This document shows, one piece after another, positions 1-6,611 of a DNA stretch of 24,341 bases. The stretch comes from a virus. A model generated the notes under the pieces. It did not search any database. It saw only the letters and a list, made by a program, of their open reading frames with translations, and was not told the origin of the DNA. A program made the translations under genes and the position numbers. The stretch spans positions 1 through 24,341 of IMG/VR virus record IMGVR_UViG_3300042402_000973; one strand, 5' to 3'. Numbering within the stretch: the first letter of the stretch is position 1; every line of letters starts with the position of its first letter.

Positions 1-4
1 ATCA

Positions 5-1180
5 ATGAATCAGGTTTTGCAAACTAAGACACAGGAACATCTTGATGCCGTTGCAGATACAGAAGATGCTTTAGAGTTAAAGAATAGCAAAATACAAATA
101 TATAATCAATCAATAACTGATTTAAATAATGCTATTGATGATGCATGGCGTTACTATGATGAGCAACTACAAAGAGAAATTCAGTCTGCCATTGCTCAAG
201 CAGCAGCCAACGCTGCAGCCAATCAGCCTACTCCAGAACCAACTCCAGAAACAAGCCCTGAACCAAGTCCTAAGCCTACAGAAGAACCTACAGAAGAACC
301 TACAGAAGAGCCTACAGAAGAGCCTACAGAAGAGCCTACAGAGGAACCAAGCCCTGAACCAACAGAAGAGCCAACTCCAACGCCAACTCCAAAGCCTACA
401 GAGGAAACAAAGCCTACTCCTACGCCAAAGCCATCCCCAAAGCCTACAGAGGAACCTACGGAGGAACCTACAGAGGAGCCAACTTCTGAACCTACAGTAG
501 AACCTACACCAGATCCAGAACCAACTACAGAACCAACTACGGAGCCTACGGAAGAACCCACAGAAGAGCCTGCTCCTGAACCTTCTCCAGAACCAGGACC
601 AGAACCTGATCCTGAAGAAAACCCATGGACTGAGCCAGATGTAGAAGTTAAAGATGAGGTTTTAGCAGAACTTATTCCTGAAAAGGGTACAGGAACAGCA
701 GAAGATTTATCTGGAGTTATTGCTAACCTTACAAGCAAGGACAACAAATTAGTTACACTTTCTGCTGAACAAGTCACAGCAGTAAGTCAAACCCTTAAAG
801 CATTGACGCAAGAAGCAAAAGTAGAAGTTGCAGAAGACCTTGGTATTAAGCCGTCAGAAGTTGCAGAGATTGCTGAGCAGATGAAGTCTAACCCAGCACT
901 TGCTGAAGCATTTGTTGAGTTTACTGACAGAGCAGAATCAGCAGGGGATACACCAATGCCATTTACATTAGCAGATGCAGTAACAGAAGTACAAACAGAA
1001 GCATTTTTAGCAGATCCAATTGGGGCAGTGCTTGATGTAGATGTAGCAGAATTACTATCTAATTTCTCTGAGTTAGGTAGCGATATGACAGATGATCAGA
1101 GAGAGAAGGCCCAAGAAGTCATTATTCCAGTAATCATTGTTTCACAGATTGCCAACATGATGATTGGGATGAGGAGGTAA
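5..1180 (+). CDS. Pro/Thr/Glu-repeat phage protein (5' end probably outside window)
   Basis: The frame is open to the left edge, so the first ATG at 5 may be internal and the protein partial. As read it has 391 residues. Residues 1-70 look helical or coiled-coil (acidic/amide-rich, Ala-rich end). About residues 75-215 are a low-complexity linker of PTEEP, PTPEP and PSPEP units, and the remainder is an acidic, mostly helical domain. Such Pro/Thr linkers occur in phage structural or tail-associated proteins and in secreted proteins. No enzymatic motif is visible. A strong GGAGG at its 3' end serves the next gene. A virion or tail role is inference from position next to the lysis genes. Confidence 0.7.
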   Translation: MNQVLQTKTQEHLDAVADTEDALELKNSKIQIYNQSITDLNNAIDDAWRYYDEQLQREIQSAIAQAAANAAANQPTPEPTPETSPEPSPKPTEEPTEEPTEEPTEEPTEEPTEEPSPEPTEEPTPTPTPKPTEETKPTPTPKPSPKPTEEPTEEPTEEPTSEPTVEPTPDPEPTTEPTTEPTEEPTEEPAPEPSPEPGPEPDPEENPWTEPDVEVKDEVLAELIPEKGTGTAEDLSGVIANLTSKDNKLVTLSAEQVTAVSQTLKALTQEAKVEVAEDLGIKPSEVAEIAEQMKSNPALAEAFVEFTDRAESAGDTPMPFTLADAVTEVQTEAFLADPIGAVLDVDVAELLSNFSELGSDMTDDQREKAQEVIIPVIIVSQIANMMIGMRR

Positions 1181-1182
1181 GA

Positions 1183-1389
1183 ATGAAAATAATAAAAAAG
1201 GTTGTGAAGGGATTCTTCACATGGCTTAAAGATGCAGGTTTGGAAATAATTGCTCAAGCATTTACCCTCCTTGGCTTCTTTATTGCTTGGTTAACATTAA
1301 CAGGATCAGCCAGAGACATTGTTGGTATTGCAGTATTAATAACAACAGTAATTTGGCTTATTACAATCCCGCTAAGAAAGGAGGACTAA
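1183..1389 (+). CDS. small two-helix membrane protein, possible holin
   Basis: This 68-residue protein has a basic amphipathic N-terminus (KKVVKGF) and two hydrophobic segments at about residues 20-40 and 44-62. It ends in a charged RKED tail. The start is fixed by AGGAGG about 6 bases before ATG. It lies 2 bases after the repeat protein and 2 bases before another small hydrophobic protein. The two-helix topology, size and the endolysin about 2 kb downstream fit a holin or holin-like lysis protein, but no diagnostic family motif was recognised. Confidence 0.65.
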   Translation: MKIIKKVVKGFFTWLKDAGLEIIAQAFTLLGFFIAWLTLTGSARDIVGIAVLITTVIWLITIPLRKED

Positions 1390-1391
1390 AT

Positions 1392-1676
1392 ATGGCAACT
1401 AAAAAGGTAGTAGAGCCTCCTAAGAAGGAGCACCCACAAAAGGCTTTGACAAATGTCTTGATGCGTATCGTAGCAGTGTTCGCTGCTTCTGGTCTATCAG
1501 TACTTGGTGCTGGAGCAGTAGTAGGAATTGATACAGTCCAGGCAGTTATGCTTGCGGGTCTATTAGGCGTAGCCACCGTTATTGAAAGGCTTGCAAGGGC
1601 TTTTTTGGACGATGGAAAACTCACATTGGCAGAGATCAATGATGCGTTTAAGACGGTAGACAAAAAGGCTAATTAG
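1392..1676 (+). CDS. holin-like membrane protein
   Basis: This protein has 94 residues. The start at 1392 is chosen over an upstream in-frame codon because AAAGGAGG sits at 1377-1384 and the upstream extension overlaps the preceding gene. A Lys/Pro-rich cytoplasmic-looking N-terminus is followed by a hydrophobic segment at about 24-45 and a second at about 50-68, then a charged helical tail (LTLAEINDAFKTV). Actinophages often carry such proteins near the endolysin, where they are annotated as holins. Two candidates in tandem could be a holin/antiholin pair; this is inferred from size and location only. Confidence 0.65.
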   Translation: MATKKVVEPPKKEHPQKALTNVLMRIVAVFAASGLSVLGAGAVVGIDTVQAVMLAGLLGVATVIERLARAFLDDGKLTLAEINDAFKTVDKKAN

Positions 1677-1692
1677 TCATTATTGACGATAG

Positions 1693-1722
1693 TTGACAGC
1701 CCTCTCTGGGTAATGGTATACT
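1693..1722 (+). promoter_or_regulatory. SigA-type promoter for the Ntn-hydrolase gene
   Basis: TTGACA lies at 1693-1698 and TATACT at 1717-1722, 18 bp apart. The predicted start is near 1729, giving a leader of about 25 bases with GGAG before the ATG at 1754. The promoter is embedded in an inverted repeat (1698-1706 with 1740-1748). Confidence 0.75.
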
Positions 1723-1748
1723 TGAGTATCACCTATCTGGAGAGGGCT
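1698..1748 (+). repeat. 9-bp inverted repeat around a promoter
   Basis: AGCCCTCTC at 1698-1706 is the perfect complement of GAGAGGGCT at 1740-1748. The second arm covers the ribosome-binding region of the gene at 1754, and the -10 box lies in the loop. The full hairpin can form only in read-through RNA from upstream, where it is followed by TTTG. It could act as an attenuator or weak terminator that hides the ribosome-binding site in read-through transcripts. Confidence 0.5.
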
Positions 1749-1753
1749 TTGTC

Positions 1754-2278
1754 ATGACTTGTATTGTTGCTTTACGCCATGAAGAAAAAGTTTATATGGC
1801 TGGAGATCGTGGAGCATCAGATGATGGAGTTATTCTTTCACTTGAATCACCAAAGGTTTGGAAGACTGGCCCATATTTAATTGGATACGCTGGATCAATG
1901 GACGGGGATAGAATTAGACATAATTTTAAACCAACAGCACCTAACATTAAAGATACAGATAAGTTTATGCACACAAGGTTTATTAAAGAACTTCGTGAGT
2001 TTTATAACGAGTTCTGGATTGATACTTCTAAAGACGGAGAACTAAGTTTGATTATTGGCATTCGTGGAGAAATCTATGAGCACAGTTCTGGAGATATGTC
2101 TTTATCTAAGTATTCAGTTCCATATATTTCTATTGGCTCTGGATCAGAATATGCTTACGGAGTTATGTATGCAACAGACAAACAAAAAAATGCAAGGAAT
2201 AGAGTAGTTCAGGCAGTAAATGCAGCAATTAAATTTAACCCATCCTGTATGGGACCAGTTGACATCATAAGCGCTTAG
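1754..2278 (+). CDS. proteasome-like Ntn hydrolase (HslV/T1 family)
   Basis: This 174-residue protein begins MTCIVAL. After Met removal Thr is N-terminal, as in the T1 threonine peptidases (proteasome beta, HslV). Asp18 in AGDRGAS and Lys34 in ESPKVW match the family's Asp17 and Lys33 with the one-residue Met offset. A glycine-rich YAGSMDG (compare HslV FAGG) and a C-terminal ISIGSGSEYAYG follow the fold. The length equals HslV. No unfoldase partner is visible, so it may self-assemble or work with a host ATPase. It has its own promoter and leader. The fold is well supported; peptidase activity and substrate are inference. Confidence 0.8.
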   Translation: MTCIVALRHEEKVYMAGDRGASDDGVILSLESPKVWKTGPYLIGYAGSMDGDRIRHNFKPTAPNIKDTDKFMHTRFIKELREFYNEFWIDTSKDGELSLIIGIRGEIYEHSSGDMSLSKYSVPYISIGSGSEYAYGVMYATDKQKNARNRVVQAVNAAIKFNPSCMGPVDIISA

Positions 2279-2287
2279 GGGTATACT
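2259..2287 (+). promoter_or_regulatory. leaderless promoter for the 72-aa acidic protein
   Basis: TTGACA at 2259-2264 lies inside the end of the previous gene. It is followed by a 17-bp spacer, TATACT at 2282-2287, six bases, then ATG at 2294. The expected start site coincides with the A of ATG, so the mRNA should have no leader. Confidence 0.8.
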
Positions 2288-2293
2288 TAGTAT

Positions 2294-2512
2294 ATGAACG
2301 AAGAATTTGAAGAGATCCTAAAGGACATTCAGAACATAGAGTCAGACTTTGATGAGTTTGAAATCTGGCTTGATAATGGAATTCAGCGGGGATGGATAAC
2401 AGAACCATTCTGCAATACTCATGAGGGAGATCCCTACATGACAGAAGAAGAACAGCAAGAGTGGGAAGAAGGCGGAGACCCATGCCAAGTAGTTTTAAAA
2501 ATCAAACAATAA
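2294..2512 (+). CDS. acidic phage protein of unknown function
   Basis: This 72-residue protein is strongly acidic: about a third of its residues are Asp or Glu, with runs such as TEEEQQEWEEGG. It has no membrane segment, and two Cys that do not form a zinc motif. It is expressed from a leaderless promoter just upstream. The next gene starts 17 bases downstream with its own ribosome-binding site, so the two may share a transcript. I do not recognise the family. Confidence 0.7.
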   Translation: MNEEFEEILKDIQNIESDFDEFEIWLDNGIQRGWITEPFCNTHEGDPYMTEEEQQEWEEGGDPCQVVLKIKQ

Positions 2513-2529
2513 ACAACAAGGAGAAAACA

Positions 2530-3399
2530 ATGAAAAAAGTACTACTCGCACTACTATCTATTGCACTTGCTTTTACAGCAATGCAGCCATCACAGGCACA
2601 AGATCAGAAAGTCCTAGCAATTATTGATACTGCTATTGATTCAAAGCAGTTCCCGCAGATTATTCACGAAGTATGTTTTAATACACACACACCAACTTGT
2701 CCAAATGGAAGTAAGTTTATGGAAGGTATAGGCGCTGCAAACTTATCTGTATGGCCAAAACCAAATGTATCTGGTGCTTGGCATGGCGACTGGATGGTAA
2801 AGGGAGCACTAAAGGCTGATCCTACAGTTAAGATTGTATTCATTCGATACGTTGAGGTCACTGGCTCTAACACATACCGCAATGATGCTTTGTCTTTGGT
2901 AGATGCAATTGATTGGGTATCAAAGAACGCAGAAAAATATAGCATTGATGCTTTATCAATTAGCCAATCTAACACTAACCTACCATCTTGGTGCACAGGA
3001 AACAATGTAACGGTTAATGCAGTTGCATTATTAAATAGTAAGAATGTTCCAGTTTTTGCTGCAACAGGAAATAACGCAAGAGCAGATGTTGTTGGATTCC
3101 CATCATGCGTTAGTGGAGTAATTGGCGTTGGTGCTCTAACACCAAGTAGAACTAGTTTTGAAAAATCAACAAATGGACAATCAAAGACTAATCCTGGTAT
3201 TGATATTGCTACTTTTGGAGCAGTAGAAATCCATATGGGAAATAATCTTAACGCTAAGTTTAATCTTGCTGGGTCTTCAGGAGCAAGTGTGGCTTCAGCA
3301 ACAAAATACTTAAAAAATAACACATTCAAAACTTTTCAAGAGTATTTGAGTGCTCTTCCAAAGATTATAATTAATACGGTAACATATAGTTCAAACTAA
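2530..3399 (+). CDS. secreted subtilisin-like (S8) serine protease
   Basis: This protein has 289 residues. The start at 2530 is chosen because AAGGAG precedes it and a signal peptide follows at once (KK, a hydrophobic core, and SQA before residue 25). Subtilase landmarks appear in order: Asp33 in IIDTAID, His85 in WHGDWM, an oxyanion Asn near 181 in AATGNN, and Ser250 in GSSGASVASA. The Ser block departs from the usual GTSMA. Secreted proteases are unusual phage cargo. It could process surface or virion proteins, or be a phage-carried host gene. The fold is well supported; activity is likely but unproven. Confidence 0.8.
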   Translation: MKKVLLALLSIALAFTAMQPSQAQDQKVLAIIDTAIDSKQFPQIIHEVCFNTHTPTCPNGSKFMEGIGAANLSVWPKPNVSGAWHGDWMVKGALKADPTVKIVFIRYVEVTGSNTYRNDALSLVDAIDWVSKNAEKYSIDALSISQSNTNLPSWCTGNNVTVNAVALLNSKNVPVFAATGNNARADVVGFPSCVSGVIGVGALTPSRTSFEKSTNGQSKTNPGIDIATFGAVEIHMGNNLNAKFNLAGSSGASVASATKYLKNNTFKTFQEYLSALPKIIINTVTYSSN

Positions 3400-3434
3400 T
3401 TATAAGTCCTGGGCATGACTAAAACTGCCTACCT

Positions 3435-3507
3435 TGCCCTATAACTCAGATGGTAGAGTGCCGAACTGTTAATTCGGATGTCCCTGGATCGAGGCCAGGT
3501 GGGGCAG
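3435..3507 (+). tRNA. tRNA-Asn (anticodon GTT)
   Basis: The cloverleaf is complete. The acceptor is TGCCCTA (3435-3441) with TGGGGCA (3500-3506), the D stem ACTC/GAGT with GG in the loop, and the anticodon arm CCGAA-CTGTTAA-TTCGG with GTT at 3468-3470. The T stem is CCTGG/CCAGG and the discriminator is G. The T loop reads ATCGAGG, with A instead of T at position 54. CCA is not encoded. Confidence 0.9.
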
Positions 3508-3512
3508 CATGA

Positions 3513-3541
3513 TATAATTATATAAAGATTCCTAAAGGAGG
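3513..3541 (+). promoter_or_regulatory. -10 box and ribosome-binding site of the endolysin gene
   Basis: TATAAT at 3513-3518 follows the tRNA directly. A strong AAAGGAGG lies at 3534-3541, five bases before the ATG at 3547. I see no convincing -35. Unlike many genes here, this one has a leader with a strong Shine-Dalgarno. Confidence 0.55.
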
Positions 3542-3546
3542 ATATC

Positions 3547-4185
3547 ATGGCAGCAAAAGGTAGTCTAGACGCAATCATTGAGGTTGCAAAGAAAGAAGTG
3601 GGCACAATTGAAGGCCCAAAAGATAACGAAACAAAGTATGGTGCATGGATTAAGGTTAACTTCCAGCCATGGTGCCAATCTTTTGTTTCTTGGTGTGCAT
3701 TTACATCAGGCGTAAAGTCATTCCCTAAGTCTGCATCAACAGTTGCAGCAGCAGATTGGTTTAAGAAGGCTGAGCGTTGGTCAGATGCTCGTAATGATGA
3801 TCCGCAAGCAGGAGACTGGATCTATTTTGATTTCCCCGATGATGGTGTAAATCGTATTTCACATGTTGGTCTTTGCATTAAGAACAATGGCGATGGAACA
3901 ATTCAAGTTATTGAAGGAAACACTTCAGGAACTGCAAAGGGAGACCAGCGCAATGGAGGAATGTGTGTCGAGAAGACTCGTGCATATGTAAAGAACAACA
4001 AGAAGAAGTTAGTAAATGCTGTAGTTGGTTGGGGTCGTCCAGTTTATACTGGAGAAGAGAATGCTCCACTACTAAATAAGATTGTTGCATCTGCAACAAC
4101 AGCAGCACCAGTTAAGAAGGCAGCACCAAAGCCAGCAGCAAAGAAGCCATCTGGTGGCGGAGGAAAGTCTCAGGTAGCACTATAA
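3547..4185 (+). CDS. CHAP-domain endolysin (peptidoglycan amidase/endopeptidase)
   Basis: This protein has 212 residues. Residues 5-160 form a CHAP (NlpC/P60-like) domain, with Cys43 in PWCQSFVSWC as likely nucleophile and His106 in ISHVGL as the second catalytic residue. IEGN supplies the usual polar residue, and the GDWIYFDFP strand precedes the His as in the family. The C-terminus is a Lys/Ala/Pro-rich tail ending in a Gly run, possibly a charged wall-binding extension. There is no signal peptide, so export would need a holin; candidates lie at 1183, 1392 and 9042. It overlaps the next gene by one base. Confidence 0.85.
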   Translation: MAAKGSLDAIIEVAKKEVGTIEGPKDNETKYGAWIKVNFQPWCQSFVSWCAFTSGVKSFPKSASTVAAADWFKKAERWSDARNDDPQAGDWIYFDFPDDGVNRISHVGLCIKNNGDGTIQVIEGNTSGTAKGDQRNGGMCVEKTRAYVKNNKKKLVNAVVGWGRPVYTGEENAPLLNKIVASATTAAPVKKAAPKPAAKKPSGGGGKSQVAL

Positions 4186-4403
4186 TGGAGTCAAGAAGAA
4201 AGTCATTACTAAAGACTATAAGTTGGCCATTTGTACACTTTACTTTTGTTTCTGGAATAATTTATTTTGTTCTAAAGTATTACACTGGAGAGGCAGAGTG
4301 GGAGTATGTTGGTCTATATGGACTATCATATCTAACACTAGAAATGACTTTCTTCTATCTTCATGAAAGAATTTGGGCGAAGTTTGGAAAGAAGGTAAAG
4401 TAA
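4185..4403 (+). CDS. DUF2061-like small membrane protein
   Basis: This 72-residue protein starts in the stop codon of the endolysin (TAATG). Its pattern is a basic N-terminus (RRKSLLKTISWPFVH), a hydrophobic helix at about 17-31, a second helix at about 42-58 with E..FFYLHERIW, and a basic tail. This matches the DUF2061 layout and resembles the clearer DUF2061 protein at 5775. Function is unknown for the family. The link to lysis is only positional. Confidence 0.7.
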   Translation: MESRRKSLLKTISWPFVHFTFVSGIIYFVLKYYTGEAEWEYVGLYGLSYLTLEMTFFYLHERIWAKFGKKVK

Positions 4404-4510
4404 TGAGAATTAAGATTATTAAATTTGTTGTAAAGGCTTTAGGCTATGAGTGGTCTGGAGATGAACTCAAACTGCCAGTTTGGTATGTAAAAGAAAAGAA
4501 AAAGAAGTAA
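4403..4510 (+). CDS. 35-aa basic mini-protein
   Basis: The ATG overlaps the stop of the preceding gene (TAATG). The product begins MRIKIIKFVVKALGYEWSG and ends in a Lys-rich tail (KEKKKK). It has no membrane segment or metal motif. Its reality rests on the tight start/stop coupling on both sides and on filling the gap before the next gene. Function unknown. Confidence 0.55.
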   Translation: MRIKIIKFVVKALGYEWSGDELKLPVWYVKEKKKK

Positions 4511-4514
4511 ATTT

Positions 4515-4700
4515 ATGCCAGCATATGAGTATGACTGCATGGTTTGTGCTGTAAGATACACAAAAATTCGTGGAATATCTGAAGATGATCCAGGATATCA
4601 ATGTGAGACTTGCAATAAGTCTTTAGTTCGTGTATACTCTAATATAGGAGCAGTATTCAACGGTAGTGGATTTTATTCCACTGATAACAGAAAGCGGTAG
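4515..4700 (+). CDS. FmdB-type zinc-ribbon protein
   Basis: This 61-residue protein begins MPAYEYDCMVC, the hallmark start of FmdB-family zinc ribbons. CxxC at residues 8-11 and CETC near 36-39 make a four-Cys site. It ends with the family's typical FNGSGFYSTDNR. FmdB proteins are annotated as putative regulatory zinc proteins without a firmly known role. It sits 4 bases after the mini-gene and just before another zinc protein. Confidence 0.8.
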   Translation: MPAYEYDCMVCAVRYTKIRGISEDDPGYQCETCNKSLVRVYSNIGAVFNGSGFYSTDNRKR

Positions 4701-4716
4701 TATACTTATGAGTATC

Positions 4717-4968
4717 ATGACTAACATATTGGCAAAAGAAGAAGTCCAGGAATGGACCCTTAGTCCACTAGATAGGTGTGACAGATGTAATGCAGAAGCA
4801 CTTGTAAAAGTTACGGGATTGTCTGGAGAACTAATGTTCTGTGGCCATCACTACAATAAGATCATGTCTATTCCAGACGGCTATAACAGCATGATGTCAT
4901 TTATGGTTAGCATTGTTGATGAGCGAGAAAAACTTATTGAAAATAGAGCAAAGGGAAAAGATTACTAA
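4717..4968 (+). CDS. DUF7455-like zinc-binding protein
   Basis: This protein has 83 residues. The core LDRCDRCNAEALVKV, followed by LMFCGHHYNK, resembles the actinobacterial DUF7455 zinc module (CxxC plus CxHH). A -10 box TATACT at 4701-4706 overlaps an alternative in-frame ATG at 4708, which is why I prefer 4717. The stop overlaps the next start by one base (TAATG). Bacterial relatives often lie near sigma-factor genes, so a role in host transcription is possible but speculative. Confidence 0.75.
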   Translation: MTNILAKEEVQEWTLSPLDRCDRCNAEALVKVTGLSGELMFCGHHYNKIMSIPDGYNSMMSFMVSIVDEREKLIENRAKGKDY

Positions 4969-5729
4969 TGATTATTCAGATTATTGGCCTACCTGGTTCT
5001 GGTAAAACAGAATTAGCAAAGGCTCTAAAAGAGCGTATTAATGCTATACATCTTAATGCAGATGAGGTTCGTGCAACCGTAAATTCAGATCTTGGTTTTA
5101 CACCAGAGGATCGACTTGAACAAGCACGACGCATGGGAGAGATGGCAAGACTTATCTCTAATCAGGGAGTAGCACCAGTAATCGTTGACTTTATTTGCCC
5201 AACAGACCTTACTCGTGCAGCATTCGGTAAGCCTGACATATTAGTATTTATGGACACCCTTGCTGAAGGTCGTTTTGAAGACACAAATAAAATGTTTGAA
5301 CGACCAACAGAGTTTGATGTCTCATTTATTAGTCACAACTTGGATGCAGAAGCAAAGGCATCTCACATCATTGATAAGTTTAGTCTTCACGATTGGTCTG
5401 CACCTACAACACTAATGCTGGGTAGGTACCAGCCTTGGCACGAAGGCCACCACGCCCTTTATAAGGAGGCTGGCAAGAGAACTGACCAAGTACTTCTTGG
5501 AGTCCGTAATACCTATAATACAAGTGAGAAAGATCCACTTAAGTTTGATCAGGTAAAAGAATATATTGCTAAGGATGAATTTATGGATGGAGCATTAGTA
5601 CTAAGACTACCTAACATTACCAACATTGTATACGGTAGAGATGTAGGATATAAAATTGAACAAGTAGATTTGGGGGCAGACATTCATGCTATATCGGCTA
5701 CGCAAAAACGTAAAGAGATGGGTATCTAA
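4968..5729 (+). CDS. P-loop kinase / nucleotidylyltransferase fusion
   Basis: The 253-residue protein has two parts. Residues 1-140 are an APS-kinase-like P-loop domain with Walker A GLPGSGKT at 7-14 and HLNADEVR near 28-35. Residues 148-253 are a cytidylyl/NMN-adenylyltransferase-like domain with GRYQPWHEGHH at 152-162 (the HxGH ATP motif) and ISATQKR at 242-248 (the ISxTxxR motif). Possible reactions include nucleotide-sugar or phospholipid-precursor activation, sulfate activation or NAD salvage. The substrate cannot be decided from sequence. It overlaps the DUF7455-like gene by one base. Confidence 0.8.
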   Translation: MIIQIIGLPGSGKTELAKALKERINAIHLNADEVRATVNSDLGFTPEDRLEQARRMGEMARLISNQGVAPVIVDFICPTDLTRAAFGKPDILVFMDTLAEGRFEDTNKMFERPTEFDVSFISHNLDAEAKASHIIDKFSLHDWSAPTTLMLGRYQPWHEGHHALYKEAGKRTDQVLLGVRNTYNTSEKDPLKFDQVKEYIAKDEFMDGALVLRLPNITNIVYGRDVGYKIEQVDLGADIHAISATQKRKEMGI

Positions 5730-5774
5730 GGTCTGGAACTTGATTACTAAGCCAAACAATATAGAGTGGCCGTC

Positions 5775-5978
5775 ATGAATGTATCTAAACAAAGATCAGC
5801 ATTAAAAGCAATTACTTGGCGTATAATTGGAACAGCAGATACATTTGCTATTGCTTGGCTTATAACCAAAGAGCCAGTTACAGCAGGTGCAATCGCAAGT
5901 TTCGAGGTAGTTACAAAAACAATCCTTTATTACTTCCATGAGCGTGGTTGGAATAAAGTTAAATGGGGGAGAAAATAA
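5775..5978 (+). CDS. DUF2061 membrane protein
   Basis: This 67-residue protein has a classic DUF2061 sequence: KQRSALKAITWRIIGTADT, then a hydrophobic helix, then ASFEVVTKTILYYFHERGW. The ATG at 5775 is chosen over a GTG nine bases upstream because family members begin just before the K/R-S-L-K-A stretch; neither start has a clear ribosome-binding site. It is the second DUF2061-like gene in the window (compare 4185). Its stop overlaps the nuclease start (TAATG). Function unknown. Confidence 0.8.
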   Translation: MNVSKQRSALKAITWRIIGTADTFAIAWLITKEPVTAGAIASFEVVTKTILYYFHERGWNKVKWGRK

Positions 5979-6385
5979 TGTATGAATACTATGTAAGAAA
6001 AGTAGAGAATGTCGTAGATGGAGATACCATTGATGTTCTTATTGATTTAGGGTTTGATATTCTCTTTCAGTCCCGTGTGAGATTGGCTGGTATTGATACA
6101 CCTGAGTCTCGTACAAAAGATCTTAAAGAGAAGGCTCTTGGCCTTGAGTCTAAAGAGTATCTCAAAAAGCACCTTAAGGATGCCAAGTCTGTTGTTATTA
6201 AGACTGAGAAGATGGACTCATCTGAAAAGTATGGTCGCATTTTGGGCTGGGTATATATTAATGGAGACACAGTATCTCTTAACGATATGATGATTAATGA
6301 TGGTTACGCTTGGGGATACTTAGGTGACACCAAGGTCAAAGACTTTGATGCTCTTGCAAAGGCTAGAAAAAAGTCTGGTAAGTAA
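5978..6385 (+). CDS. staphylococcal-type nuclease (SNase/thermonuclease)
   Basis: This 135-residue protein carries the family motifs VVDGDTIDV (12-20) and VRLAGIDTPE (34-43), with EKYGRILG near 83-90. Arg35, Asp40, Glu43 and Arg87 fall at the numbers used for the catalytic and Ca-binding residues of mature S. aureus nuclease. A purine-rich GGGGGAG lies about 6 bases before the ATG. There is no signal peptide, so it should act inside the cell on DNA or RNA, perhaps in host nucleic-acid breakdown. The start overlaps the upstream stop. Confidence 0.88.
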   Translation: MYEYYVRKVENVVDGDTIDVLIDLGFDILFQSRVRLAGIDTPESRTKDLKEKALGLESKEYLKKHLKDAKSVVIKTEKMDSSEKYGRILGWVYINGDTVSLNDMMINDGYAWGYLGDTKVKDFDALAKARKKSGK

Positions 6386-6386
6386 C

Positions 6387-6611
6387 ATGGGCCTTCAAGA
6401 AGAAGCAATGCTAGAGCATTTAATGCTTCAGGGTGCTTTAGAATTCCAGGGAATTGATGATGTCACTGGCGAGATGATGTATGGTATTACAGACAAGATG
6501 AAGGAAGTAAGTCCAGAAATCTATAATCAATTAAAAGACCAATATGAAAATCATATGTTTCAGTTAATTGATCAAGGCCCAACAAGGATGACTTGGAAAG
6601 TTAAAGTATGA
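6387..6611 (+). CDS. phage protein, first of a tandem paralogue pair
   Basis: This 74-residue protein begins at ATG 6387, one base after the nuclease stop. The pattern LQGALEFQGIDDVTGEM, a Y-G/N-x-TDK element and a P-E helix recur in the next gene, so the two are a duplicated pair. It is soluble, mixed alpha/beta by composition, with no catalytic motif. Its end overlaps the next start by 4 bases. Function unknown. Confidence 0.72.
   Translation: MGLQEEAMLEHLMLQGALEFQGIDDVTGEMMYGITDKMKEVSPEIYNQLKDQYENHMFQLIDQGPTRMTWKVKV

Noticed and set aside
223-777. Long - strand ORF rich in Gly-Ser-Val repeats
   Set aside because: It is the antisense shadow of the Pro/Thr-repeat coding region and has no promoter or ribosome-binding site of its own.
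2664-3329. 221-codon - strand ORF
   Set aside because: It lies wholly opposite the protease gene, which has signal peptide and catalytic motifs; the - strand translation shows no family pattern.
6093-6290. 65-codon + strand ORF inside the nuclease
   Set aside because: It is an out-of-frame Leu/Ser-rich shadow of the nuclease gene, whose catalytic residues are intact.
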